Shown: piece by piece, positions 49,975 to 63,760 of the stretch
Position numbering within the stretch: position 1 is the stretch's first letter
Layout: every line of letters starts with the position of its first letter
Origin: Haliangium sp050303215
GTDB lineage: Bacteria > Myxococcota_A > Polyangia > Haliangiales > Haliangiaceae
Assembly (NCBI RefSeq): GCF_050303215.1
Contig: NZ_JBNLBH010000149.1
Coordinates: forward strand, 21,910-85,909
DNA length: 64,000 bases
Direction of reading: 5' to 3'
Translations under genes and position numbers: made by a program
Notes under the pieces: generated by a model
Told to the model about the DNA's origin: nothing
What the model saw: only the letters and a program-made list of their open reading frames with translations
The model's database searches: none

Positions 49975-50988
49975 TCACCCCACCCCGAGCACGAGCGCGG
50001 CGCGCTCGATCGTCCGGTGCAGGCTGTCGAGGGGACCGGTGCCGACGACGTGGGGTGACGCCGCCAGCAACATCAGCAACGAGGTGGCGACGCCCGCTGC
50101 CAGGGAGCGCTGGGCGGGCTCGGGCCGGCGCGCGGCGTAGCCGAGCAGGAGCTGCACCCGGACCCGAACCCCGCCGATGCCGTGGCCGCCCAGGGCCGCC
50201 GTCCCTGCCGGGGTCGGGCCCGGCGTCGCCACGGCGACGATGGTGCGGGCCAGGGCCAGGGGGTCGGCCCCGCGCTGGACCGCGCGTCGATCGCACAGGG
50301 CCTCGCGAGCGAAGTGGTAGCGCGCCAGCTCGGCCCCGAGCAGGCGGCCGAGCGGGTTCACGGACAGGGCGACCTGGGCGACGAAGAAGCGCAGCGGGTC
50401 GAGCGCATGCGCGTGCTCGAGCTCGTGCAGCAGCGTGGCCGCGAGCTCGTCGTCGTCCAGTCGTTCCAGCAACGCCTCGTCGATCTCGACCCGCGGCCGC
50501 AGCAGGCCTCGCGTGCACGCGGGCGCGAGCCCTCGCCGCACCACCCGGATCCTGGTCGCGGCGCGCGTCAGCGTCGGGTTGGCCGCACATACACGGGCGA
50601 CCCGCTCGATCGCGGCGGCGCCGGCCACACCGGGCCCGGGTCGACCGCGCCAGCGCAGCCGCCGCAGCGCGCCGACCCCCAAGATCGAGAACACCAGCAG
50701 CCCGAACACGGCCACGTCTCGACACAGGTCCCCGCCGAGATGCTCCACGATGCAGGCCAGCGGCGCCCCTTCCTCGGACTGGTGGACGGCGGCCGAGACC
50801 AGCCAGATCACCGGGGCGAGGGTGGGCCCCACGATGAGCGCAAAGCGCCACGATCGAAGCTGCGCGGCCACGCCGTCGCCCCTGGCCGGCAGCGACGCGG
50901 TCACGGCCCGCGCCACCAGCGTCAGCGCCGGCACCGCCAGCAGGAACACCACCATGACCCCGACGACCGGGAACAGCAGCTCGTTCAT
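49975..50988 (-). CDS. M56-family membrane metalloprotease (BlaR1-like)
   Basis: 337 residues with N-terminal membrane helices (LFPVVGVMVVFLLAVPALTL; FALIVGPTLAPVIWLV) and a cytoplasm-facing zinc protease domain marked by LLHELEHAHALDPLRFF (about residue 185) and, later, FAREALCDRRAV. It lacks the penicillin-binding sensor domain of BlaR1. In this family the activated protease destroys the BlaI-type repressor. It overlaps the repressor gene by four bases (ATGA) and lies directly upstream of the efflux genes, so the signal is probably metal rather than a beta-lactam; that is inference from context. Confidence 0.88.
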   Translation of the reverse strand: MNELLFPVVGVMVVFLLAVPALTLVARAVTASLPARGDGVAAQLRSWRFALIVGPTLAPVIWLVSAAVHQSEEGAPLACIVEHLGGDLCRDVAVFGLLVFSILGVGALRRLRWRGRPGPGVAGAAAIERVARVCAANPTLTRAATRIRVVRRGLAPACTRGLLRPRVEIDEALLERLDDDELAATLLHELEHAHALDPLRFFVAQVALSVNPLGRLLGAELARYHFAREALCDRRAVQRGADPLALARTIVAVATPGPTPAGTAALGGHGIGGVRVRVQLLLGYAARRPEPAQRSLAAGVATSLLMLLAASPHVVGTGPLDSLHRTIERAALVLGVG

Positions 50989-51410
50989 CCGCCCAGCTCC
51001 CGCTTTCGCTTCCGGATCAGCTCCTCGAGCAGCCGAAGCTCGTCCGCGTCCGACTCCGCCACCTGCTCGACCAGCAGCGACAGCGCCTGCTCGTGACCCA
51101 GCCCCGACAGCGACCCCAACAGCTCTCGCACCATCGACTCGGCGAACTCACCCCGGCTCATGCGGGGCCGATACAGGTACCGCTTCCCGTCGCGGCTTCG
51201 GCTCAGCAGGCCCTTGTCGTGCAGCCGCCCCACGGTGGTCATCACGGTGGTGTACGCGATCTGACGCGATCGCTCCAGCGCGCGCTGGACATCGGCCACG
51301 GTGAACGACGACCACTGCTCGGTCCACACCACCTCCATGATGTCGGCCTCCAGGTCGAACAATGCGGCCCGCAGGCCGGTTTTCTCGGGGCGAAGACGGA
51401 TGCCCTTCAT
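50985..51410 (-). CDS. BlaI/MecI/CopY-family transcriptional repressor
   Basis: About 141 residues starting MKGIRLRPEKTGLRAALFD, with GGAGG seven bases upstream of the ATG at 51410. The winged helix carries LEADIMEVVW, TVADVQRAL and AYTTVMTTVGRLHDKGLL, the hallmark of the family. The C-terminal part (LSLLVEQVAESDADELRLLEE) is the dimerisation and cleavage region. It should repress its own promoter and the efflux genes by binding the CTACTAT-N5-RTAGTAG repeats, and be inactivated by the M56 protease encoded next to it. Confidence 0.92.
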   Translation of the reverse strand: MKGIRLRPEKTGLRAALFDLEADIMEVVWTEQWSSFTVADVQRALERSRQIAYTTVMTTVGRLHDKGLLSRSRDGKRYLYRPRMSRGEFAESMVRELLGSLSGLGHEQALSLLVEQVAESDADELRLLEELIRKRKRELGG

Positions 51411-51431
51411 GCAGCTCCTCCGAAGGAGCAT

Positions 51432-51450
51432 CTACTATAGCTCGTAGTAG
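51432..51450. promoter_or_regulatory. BlaI-type operator before the repressor gene
   Basis: CTACTAT-N5-GTAGTAG lies 22 bases before the repressor ATG. It matches the efflux-gene site in length and half-site sequence, differing in one base of the second arm. Confidence 0.65.
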
Positions 51451-51557
51451 TTCCGACCACAACCACCCGCGAGCGTCGAATCGCGGCGCGCCCGACCTGC
51501 CGCTGGGGCCATCGCTGACGCCGGCGCGGACCGCCTCCGTGTCGGTCACGAGGCGAC

Positions 51558-51624
51558 ACTGGACACGTCGCCCACATGTCCAGTCACGGCTGGACACGTC
51601 CATCGCATGGCTGCTCGTGTCCAG
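51558..51624. promoter_or_regulatory. cluster of TGGACA half-sites upstream of the kinase operon
   Basis: ACTGGACA/TGTCCAGT (51558-51565 with 51577-51584) and CTGGACACG/CGTGTCCAG (51590-51598 with 51616-51624) are two perfect inverted repeats. CTGGACACGTC occurs twice as a direct repeat 31 bp apart. It is probably a binding region of an unknown regulator. Confidence 0.5.
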
Positions 51625-51786
51625 GGCGGTCCCCGACGCTCGTCGCACTGATGGGTAAACACGCGATCTGGCACGAAAACCCAGCACAGCAGGGAGTGGC
51701 TGCATCTGGCCTGCAAACTGCAATACGACGATACGACCTCGGACGCGACCGGATCAGCCGCGCTGACCCACGCGACGACGCAGCCC

Positions 51787-54978
<3,192 letters not shown>

Positions 54979-55009
54979 CGACCGCCAACCCGCCCGACCA
55001 CGAGGAGCC

Positions 55010-57046
55010 ATGACGCAACGACACTCGACATGGAGATGCCCACCCCCCTACGCGGCCGTGGCCCGGCGCTGCAACCTGCTCGCCACCGCGCTCGCGCTCG
55101 CGCTCGCCTCGCTCACCTGCGTAGAGCCGCCCTACGAGCAGTGCGCTCTGACCGGGCGGGTCTGTCGAGGCGGCTTCGAGTGCTCGCCCGCGGGCGACTT
55201 CTGCGTGCTGCAAGGCGGCTGCGGCAACGGCCGGCTCGATCCCGGTGAGGCCTGCGACGACGGCAACCGAGTGTCCGGCGACGGCTGCCAGGAGAGCTGC
55301 GACTCGGACGAGACCTGCGGCAACGGCTACCGCGACCTGTACGAGACCTGCGACGACGGCAATCGACTTCCCGACGACGGCTGTGACCAGCGCTGCACGC
55401 TCGAGAAGTGTGGTGACGGCACCCTAGATCGCTATGAGACCTGCGACGATGGCAACAACCTGGACGGCGACGGTTGCAGCGCCGACTGTCTGTCCGAGGA
55501 AACCTGCGGCAACGGCTACCGCGACGTCGCCAAGGACGAGGACTGCGACGACGGCAACGACCTGGACGGCGACGGTTGCAGCGCCGATTGCAGCGATGAG
55601 AACTGCAGCAACGGCGTCGTCGACCCCGGCGAGATCTGCGACGACGGCAACAACACCAACGGGGACGGCTGCAGCGCCGACTGTCGCTCGACAGAGACCT
55701 GTGGCAACCGCATCCGCGACGTGGAGGAGGACTGCGACGACGGCAACCTCGACCCGGGCGACGGCTGCAGCCCGAGCTGCAGGCGCGAGGATGCGCCCTC
55801 GGTGCGGCCGCCGCGCTGCGGCAACGGCCGCTTGGACCGAGACGAGTTCTGCGACGACGGCAACACCCAAGACGCTGACGGCTGCAGCGCCGACTGCCAG
55901 TCCGACGAAAACTGCGGCAACGGCTACCGGGACGACACCGAGTCGTGCGACGACGGCGGCGACTCCGAGTACTGCGACCGCGACTGCACCTACGTCGAGT
56001 GCGGCGACGGCTATCGCAACCCGGTCGTCGGCGAGCGCTGCGACGACGGCAACCTCGACGACGGCGACGTCTGCAGCGCGGACTGCGCCCATCGGACCTA
56101 CCTGTGGAGCCCGGAAGACCTGGTCTGGGACCCAGTCCGCGAGCGCATCCTCGTCATCGACAGCGGCACGCGCGCCCTGGTGGCCATCGACCCCGAAACC
56201 CGGGCCATCGAGATCCTGTCCGATGACGGCATCGGCGATGGCCCCGCGCTCAAGTGTCCTCTGGGCCTCGCGTTCGTCCCGGACCAAGACCGCGCGCTCG
56301 TCGTCGACACCGACCTCGACGCCGAGCCCAAACCCGACTTCGGGGCCACCTGCCAAGGCGGCCATCCGGCGCTGCTCGCCATCGACCTGAGCTCCGGCGA
56401 TCGCACCATCGTGTCCGACGGCAGCCAGACCCAGAACGGTCCCCCGTTCACGTTCCCCGAGGATGTGGAGTGGGATCCGGGCCGCACTCTCGCGCTGGTC
56501 GTGGACTCGAGCCGCAAGGCGCTGTTCACCGTCGACATCGAGACCGGCTTGCGCGACCAGAGGACCAACATCCCCAACGGCCAGGGCCAGGGGCAAGTAT
56601 CCTCCCCCGAGAGCCTGGCCCGGAATTCGGACACCGGGCAGGTGCTCGTCGTCGACGCCGGCCGCAAGGTCGTGTTCACGGTAGCCCTGCCCCCTGACGA
56701 CCCCGTCATCTTGTCCACCGCCGCTGACGGGCTGGCGCCCACGCTCGACTTCCCCCGCGGCGCGGCCTTCGACCCGGCCGGGCCCCGAATCCTCCTCGTC
56801 GACGCCGGTCTCGACGCCTTGCTCGAGATCGATCCGACCACCGGAACCCGCGCGACCCTGTCGGACGCCTCGACTGGTGCCGGCCCCGGGTTCGCCAAGC
56901 CCCAGAGCGTGATCAAGGACCCGCTCGGGGATCGCGCGTTCGTCGTCGATCTCGACCTGCACGCCCTCATCGCGGTCGCCCTCGACAGCGGAGACCGCGA
57001 GCTCCTCGTCGACGACTCCACCGACCCCCCAGACGCCCTTCCCTAG
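55010..57046 (+). CDS. cysteine-rich (DUF4215) lipoprotein with one six-repeat propeller
   Basis: 678 residues. The lipobox-like LASLTCVEP ends the signal peptide. Then come nine CDDGN-type cysteine-rich repeats (CGNGRLDPGEACDDGN and variants, DUF4215/TIGR02232), a module known from secreted myxobacterial proteins. The C-terminal 320 residues hold six repeats with LVWDPVRERILVIDS, LAFVPDQDRALVVD and similar, the number needed for a single six-bladed propeller. The gene starts 31 bp after the kinase gene with GAGGAG before the ATG. It should be exported and disulfide-stabilised. The ligand is unknown. Confidence 0.82.
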   Translation: MTQRHSTWRCPPPYAAVARRCNLLATALALALASLTCVEPPYEQCALTGRVCRGGFECSPAGDFCVLQGGCGNGRLDPGEACDDGNRVSGDGCQESCDSDETCGNGYRDLYETCDDGNRLPDDGCDQRCTLEKCGDGTLDRYETCDDGNNLDGDGCSADCLSEETCGNGYRDVAKDEDCDDGNDLDGDGCSADCSDENCSNGVVDPGEICDDGNNTNGDGCSADCRSTETCGNRIRDVEEDCDDGNLDPGDGCSPSCRREDAPSVRPPRCGNGRLDRDEFCDDGNTQDADGCSADCQSDENCGNGYRDDTESCDDGGDSEYCDRDCTYVECGDGYRNPVVGERCDDGNLDDGDVCSADCAHRTYLWSPEDLVWDPVRERILVIDSGTRALVAIDPETRAIEILSDDGIGDGPALKCPLGLAFVPDQDRALVVDTDLDAEPKPDFGATCQGGHPALLAIDLSSGDRTIVSDGSQTQNGPPFTFPEDVEWDPGRTLALVVDSSRKALFTVDIETGLRDQRTNIPNGQGQGQVSSPESLARNSDTGQVLVVDAGRKVVFTVALPPDDPVILSTAADGLAPTLDFPRGAAFDPAGPRILLVDAGLDALLEIDPTTGTRATLSDASTGAGPGFAKPQSVIKDPLGDRAFVVDLDLHALIAVALDSGDRELLVDDSTDPPDALP

Positions 57047-57075
57047 CGCCGCTCGAGCGCGCCTTGCGAATAACC

Positions 57076-59580
57076 ATGAAGACCAACACGCACGTCATTC
57101 ACCTGCTCTTGACCATCGCGACCATCGGGCTCGCGGGGCTGTCAACGCTCGCGTGCGGCGGCCCCGGGTTCACCGAGTGCGAGGACGGGAGCCTGTGCCA
57201 CGCCGGCTTCCAGTGTGTGCAGGCCGGCAGCGGCCGGTTTCACTGCGTCGTCCCCGAGGCGATCGGGTGCGGGGACGGAGTTCACACCGACGTCGAGGAG
57301 TGCGATGACGGCAACAGAACCTCCGGTGACGGCTGCAGCCGGCTATGTGAGCTCGAGCGCTGCGGCAACGGCCGGATCGACCTCGGCGAGCTCTGCGACG
57401 ACGGCAACGACGCCGGCGGCGACGGCTGCAGCGCCGACTGCATGTCCGACGAGACCTGCGGCAACGGCTATTGGGATCGCGACGTCGAAGAGTGCGACGA
57501 CGGTGTGGGCTCGGCCGCGTGTGAGGCCGACTGCACCCTCCCGGTGTGCGGGGACGGACGTCACAACCCCGCCGCCGGCGAGGCCTGCGACGACGGCCCG
57601 GGCTCGGCCGTCTGCGACGTCGACTGCACGCCCGCGGAGTGCGGAGACGAGCTCCACAACCCCGCCGCCGGCGAGGACTGTGACGACGGCTCGGAGTCGC
57701 CGACCTGCGACGACGACTGTAGCCTGGTCGTGTGTGGCGACGGGCACCGCAACCGGGCCGCAAACGAGCGCTGCGACGACGGCAACGTCAAAGACGGTGA
57801 CCACTGCAGCGCGGACTGTCGCTACCTCGGCGCGTACCTGTGGAGCCCGGAGGACGTGGCCTGGGATCCGGTCGGCGCGCGCATCTTGATCATCGACAGC
57901 GACACCGACGCCCTGATCTTCGTCGATCCGAGCACCCTCGCACGCAACCTCCTGTCCGACGCCGACAACGGCGCCGGGCCCGCGTTCGTGTCGCCCCGCG
58001 GCCTGGCCTGGGACCCCGCGGGGGAGCGCGCGCTCGTCGCCGACGACGGCCTCGCGGCCCTGCTCGCCATCGACCCCACGTCCGGCGACCGCACCATCCT
58101 GTCCGGCGCCGACGTGGGTGCAGGCCCGGCCCTGGTCAGCCCGCGAGACGTCGCCTGGGACCCGGTGCGGGAGCGCGCCCTGGTCGTCGACGCCGCCCTG
58201 CAGGCGCTGGTCGCCGTCGATCCCATGACCGGTGATCGCGCCCTCGTGTCCGATCTCGATCACGGCGCCGGCCCGGCCCTGTCCGCGCCGGAGAGCGTGA
58301 TCTGGGACCCGGCCGGGGCCCGGGTGCTGGTCGTCGATCCCGGGCTCGACGCCGTGTTCACCATCGATCCGGACACCGGCGAGCGCGCCGTCCTGGCCGA
58401 CGTCGACCGCGGCGAGGGGCCCGACCTCGACGACCCGCGCGGCCTGGCCTGGGACCCGGAAGAAGCGCGCATCCTGGTGGTAGACGCCGGGCTCGACGCC
58501 GTGCTCGCCGTGGACCCGAGCACCGGGGATCGAGCCCTCGTGTCCGACCTCACTCGCGGCACCGGTCCAGCGCTCGCCACCCCCAGCGGCCTGGCCTGGG
58601 ATCCGAGCGGCGCCCGCGCGCTGATCGTCGACCTCGAGTTGCACGCCCTGATCTCGCTCGCGCCCGGCCCCGGCAATCGCACCCTCCTGGGCGACGGCTC
58701 CATCGGCGCGGGCCCGAGCCTGACCTACCCGCTCGACCTCACCTGGGACCCCATCCGCGGTCGCGTGCTCGTCGTCGATCGCAGCCTCCGCGCCGTCATC
58801 GCCATCGACCTCGACTCCGGCGATCGCACCATCGTCTCGGACGCCTCCGAAGGCTCCGGCGACCTGTTCTACTACCCCTACGCGATCGAGTGGGATCCGG
58901 TGGGGCAGCGCGCGCTGGTGCTCGATCATGACCCCTGGGCCGTCCTCGCAGTGGATCCAATCACCGGCCGGCGCACCCTCGTCACCAGCGTTGACCGCGG
59001 GGTCGGGCCCGCGCTGGTGAGCCCGCGCGGCATCGCATGGGATCCCACCGCCGAGCGCGCGCTGGTCGTCGACGACGACCTCGACGCCCTCTTCGCCATC
59101 GATGTGACCACCGGCGCGCGCACCATCTTGTCCGACGACGCCACCGGCGCTGGGCGCACCCTGTCGACCCCGCGGCACGTGATCTGGGATCCGGTCGCGG
59201 GGCGCGCGCTGGTCATCGACGCCGACCGTGACGCCCTGTTCGCCATCGATGTGACCACCGGCGCGCGCACCACCCTGTCCGACGCCGCGACCGGGCCCGG
59301 CCCAGGCTTCAGCACCCCGCGCAGCCTGGTCTGGGATCCCGTCGACGCGCGGGTCCTGGTGATCGACTACGGCCGCGACGCCTTGCTGAGCGTCGCCGTC
59401 GATACCGGCGCACGCGTCATTCTGTCCGACAACGGCCTCGGTCAGGGCCCCGCTCTCGACTTCCCCCGCGGCGTCACCTGGGATCCAGTGGGCGCCCGGG
59501 CGCTGGTCGTCGACACCGGCATCGACGCCCTGCTGGCCATCGATCCCCGCACCGGCAAACGCACCATCCTGAGCAAATGA
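57076..59580 (+). CDS. cysteine-rich (DUF4215) lipoprotein with twelve propeller repeats
   Basis: About 834 residues from the ATG at 57076; the frame opens at TTG 57064. The signal peptide ends at a lipobox (LSTLACGGP). Six cysteine-rich units follow, several shortened (CDDGVGSAAC, CDDGPGSAVC). From about residue 255 there are twelve repeats of about 47 residues with the core GLAWDPAGERALVADD and a SDADNGAGPAF-type linker; I count twelve WDP motifs. Twelve suits two six-bladed propellers. The repeat type matches the distant cluster at 31567-37939. The gene's end overlaps the next start (ATGA). Function unknown. Confidence 0.82.
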   Translation: MKTNTHVIHLLLTIATIGLAGLSTLACGGPGFTECEDGSLCHAGFQCVQAGSGRFHCVVPEAIGCGDGVHTDVEECDDGNRTSGDGCSRLCELERCGNGRIDLGELCDDGNDAGGDGCSADCMSDETCGNGYWDRDVEECDDGVGSAACEADCTLPVCGDGRHNPAAGEACDDGPGSAVCDVDCTPAECGDELHNPAAGEDCDDGSESPTCDDDCSLVVCGDGHRNRAANERCDDGNVKDGDHCSADCRYLGAYLWSPEDVAWDPVGARILIIDSDTDALIFVDPSTLARNLLSDADNGAGPAFVSPRGLAWDPAGERALVADDGLAALLAIDPTSGDRTILSGADVGAGPALVSPRDVAWDPVRERALVVDAALQALVAVDPMTGDRALVSDLDHGAGPALSAPESVIWDPAGARVLVVDPGLDAVFTIDPDTGERAVLADVDRGEGPDLDDPRGLAWDPEEARILVVDAGLDAVLAVDPSTGDRALVSDLTRGTGPALATPSGLAWDPSGARALIVDLELHALISLAPGPGNRTLLGDGSIGAGPSLTYPLDLTWDPIRGRVLVVDRSLRAVIAIDLDSGDRTIVSDASEGSGDLFYYPYAIEWDPVGQRALVLDHDPWAVLAVDPITGRRTLVTSVDRGVGPALVSPRGIAWDPTAERALVVDDDLDALFAIDVTTGARTILSDDATGAGRTLSTPRHVIWDPVAGRALVIDADRDALFAIDVTTGARTTLSDAATGPGPGFSTPRSLVWDPVDARVLVIDYGRDALLSVAVDTGARVILSDNGLGQGPALDFPRGVTWDPVGARALVVDTGIDALLAIDPRTGKRTILSK

Positions 59581-60743
59581 CGGCCACCGAGGAGACGCCG
59601 ACCATGACCCCACCCCTCATCACTATGCGCGGGCGAGCGCCCGCGACCTGGTTGCGCGGGCGAGCGCCCGCGGTCTGGACCTATATGATCGCGCTGGCGA
59701 CGCTCACCTCGGCCGCGCTCGCCCAGCCGGCGCCGCGTCCGCCCGAAAGCACATCGCCGAGCGCTCCCGCCGCCGAGGTCTCCTCGGTCGCGCCGGCGGC
59801 AGACGACCCGCCCGAGGCTCCGACCTCGGACGACTCGCCCGGAGCCCCCTCCCCGGACGCCCCACCCCGCCCCGACAACGAGCGCCGAGCGCTGGCGCTG
59901 ATGGCCGAGGGTCAGGCCCTGGCCAGCGAGTATGCGTTGACCGAGGCGACCAAGAAGTACCGCGAGGCCCTCACCCACTGGGACCACCCCGCCATCCACT
60001 ACAACCTGTGCCTGCTCCTGGCCGCCCTCGATCGACCGCTGGAGGCCTACCGAAGCGCGCAGCGAGCCCTGGCGGCCGACCTCCCCTTGCACCGTGATCC
60101 CGACCGACAACGGCAGATGCGCGCCCTCCTGGAGCAGCGCAGGGACGAGCTGAGGCGGCAACTGGCCCAGGTCGCGCTCACCTCGGAGGAGCCCAGCGCG
60201 CTCGTGTCCCTGGACAGCCACGACCTCGCGCCGACCGAGACCCAGGTGTTCGCACCGGGACGCCACCGGGTGTCGGTGCAAAAGCGCGGGCTGTCCCCCC
60301 TGCTGCGCAGCATCGAGCTGCCACCGGGCACGACCGCGCACCTTCACCTCACCGCCAGCAGGCCGTATACGCCCTGGAAGCCCTGGGCCACGCTGGGCGC
60401 CGGCAGCGCCACCGCGGTCGCCGGCGCAATCTCGTACCTGTACGGTCGCCACCGCTACGACGAGCTCGCCCGCGAGGTGGCCGCCGCGTGCCTGCCGAGC
60501 TGCGACGACAGCGCCCTCGCCGCCGAGTTCGACCGCGACTGGCGACGGGCCCGCCGGCTGCAGCAGATCGGGGCCGGGGCCTTGGTGGTGGGCACCACCG
60601 CTGCCCTCATCGGTGCCGGCCTGGTGCTGCAGAACCGCCGCCGGCGGTTCCGCTTGCAGACCGATGTGTCCGTGGACGCGGTCTCGATCGCGCCCGTCTT
60701 GTCCCCCGAGATGTCCGGCGTGGTGGGCACCGTCGAGTTCTGA
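59577..60743 (+). CDS. membrane protein with TPR-like and PEGA-like parts
   Basis: 388 residues. A possible signal (MIALATLTSAALAQPAP) is followed by a Pro/Ser/Asp-rich stretch, a helical segment with KKYREALTHWDHPAIHYNLC and EAYRSAQRALAADLP (TPR-like), a beta part with ALVSLDSHDLAPTETQVFAPG and HRVSVQKRGL (PEGA-like), and a C-terminal pair of hydrophobic stretches (GAGSATAVAGAISYLYG; GAGALVVGTTAALIGAGLVL). PEGA-TPR proteins of this kind are common next to kinases and cysteine-rich proteins in myxobacteria. The first 30 codons contain a tandem palindrome (59628). It is coupled to the gene before it by ATGA. Confidence 0.72.
   Translation: MTATEETPTMTPPLITMRGRAPATWLRGRAPAVWTYMIALATLTSAALAQPAPRPPESTSPSAPAAEVSSVAPAADDPPEAPTSDDSPGAPSPDAPPRPDNERRALALMAEGQALASEYALTEATKKYREALTHWDHPAIHYNLCLLLAALDRPLEAYRSAQRALAADLPLHRDPDRQRQMRALLEQRRDELRRQLAQVALTSEEPSALVSLDSHDLAPTETQVFAPGRHRVSVQKRGLSPLLRSIELPPGTTAHLHLTASRPYTPWKPWATLGAGSATAVAGAISYLYGRHRYDELAREVAAACLPSCDDSALAAEFDRDWRRARRLQQIGAGALVVGTTAALIGAGLVLQNRRRRFRLQTDVSVDAVSIAPVLSPEMSGVVGTVEF
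59628..59672 (+). repeat. 27-bp tandem palindromic repeat at the start of the TPR-like gene
   Basis: CGCGGGCG-AG-CGCCCGCG occurs at 59628 and again at 59655, a 27-bp period that keeps the frame and encodes RGRAPA twice. Confidence 0.6.
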
Positions 60744-60765
60744 CCCGGATCCCAAGGAGCGGCTC

Positions 60766-61809
<1,044 letters not shown>

Positions 61810-61866
61810 TCCCGAGGCCCGCGCGGGCTTGCGCCGGGCCGGCGGGGTCCGTAAGTTCGGCGGGAC

Positions 61867-62838
61867 ATGGAGATCTTCGACGGCCACCGGGCTCTGTTCC
61901 GCCCGCTGATCGCCCCGGCGGTGGCGCTGGGCAACTTCGACGGGGTCCACCTCGGGCACCGTCGGTTACTCGCGGCCGCCGTGGCCGCGGCCCGCGACCT
62001 GGGCGGCGACGCGGTGGTCTACACCTTCGATCCCCACCCCGCCCGGGTCTTGGCCCCGCACAAGGCCCCGGCCCTGCTCACCAGCCGCGAGCGCAAGCTG
62101 GAGCTCCTGGCCGAGGCCGGGATCACGGCCTGCGTGCTCGAGCCCTTCACCGAGGAGCTCGCGGCCATGTCGCCCCAGGACTTCCTGCAGCGCATCCTGG
62201 TCGAGATCCTGGACGTGCGCCACGTCGTGGTCGGCTACGACTTCACCTACGGCAAGGGCCGCAGCGGCTCCACCGACGACCTGCGCGCGTTCGGGGCCGA
62301 CCGCGGCATCGGGGTGGACGTCATCGACGCGGTCACCGTCGCCGGCGAGGTGGTGTCGAGCACGGTGGTGCGGCGGCGGGTCCAGGACGGCGACGTGGCC
62401 GGGGCCCGGCGCCTGCTCGGCCGCGACTTCGACCTCGACGGCACCGTCGTGCACGGCGACGGCCGCGGCGCCACCATCGGCTTCCCCACCGCCAACCTCG
62501 CCCCCACCACCGATCTCCTGCCCGCGCTCGGGGTCTACGCGGTGCGCGTGCACCTGCTCGACGAGGCCGGCGACACGCCTGCCCAGCCCGTGCCCGGCGT
62601 CGCCAACCTGGGCGTCAAGCCCACCTTCGGTGGCGCCCGCGAGCCCACCCTCGAGGTCCACTTGCTCGATATCAAGTCCGATCTCTACGACCGCCGGCTG
62701 CGGGTCGAGTTCGTCGAGCGGCTGCGAGGCGAGCAGCGCTTCGACGGGGTCGAGGCCCTGGTGGCCCAGATCGGGCGCGACGTCGAGCGAGCCCGGGCGG
62801 CCCTCACCCAGGCAACAGAAGCTCGCGCGCCGAGCTGA
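61867..62838 (+). CDS. ribF: bifunctional riboflavin kinase/FAD synthetase
   Basis: 323 residues. The N-terminal nucleotidyltransferase domain has ALGNFDGVHLGHRRL (HxGH-type nucleotide-binding motif), TFDPHPARVL and VVGYDFTYGKGRSGS. SSTVVRRRVQDGDVAGARRL leads into the kinase domain with GRGATIGFPTANL and PGVANLGVKPTFG. The product converts riboflavin to FMN and FAD. It stands 57 bp after the cysteine-rich gene and starts a run of core metabolic genes (dapA and dapB follow). Confidence 0.95.
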   Translation: MEIFDGHRALFRPLIAPAVALGNFDGVHLGHRRLLAAAVAAARDLGGDAVVYTFDPHPARVLAPHKAPALLTSRERKLELLAEAGITACVLEPFTEELAAMSPQDFLQRILVEILDVRHVVVGYDFTYGKGRSGSTDDLRAFGADRGIGVDVIDAVTVAGEVVSSTVVRRRVQDGDVAGARRLLGRDFDLDGTVVHGDGRGATIGFPTANLAPTTDLLPALGVYAVRVHLLDEAGDTPAQPVPGVANLGVKPTFGGAREPTLEVHLLDIKSDLYDRRLRVEFVERLRGEQRFDGVEALVAQIGRDVERARAALTQATEARAPS

Positions 62839-62890
62839 ATCGATCCACACTCGCGGCCAGGGACCCATCACCAACCAGAGAGAGACAGCC

Positions 62891-63759
<869 letters not shown>

Positions 63760-63760
<1 letters not shown>

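Larger units (their letters stand above)
51411..51786. other. divergent control region between repressor and kinase operons
   Basis: About 376 bp. It holds the repressor's operator at 51432 and the TGGACA repeat cluster at 51558. No gene is seen. Confidence 0.5.

Noticed and set aside
55198..56080. CRISPR-like regular repeats
   Set aside because: The period comes from the CGNG/CDDGN protein repeats; the units vary in length and sequence and have no spacer structure.
57343..59613. 756-residue frame antisense to the propeller gene
   Set aside because: Its repeats mirror those of the sense gene; no signal or motif of its own.
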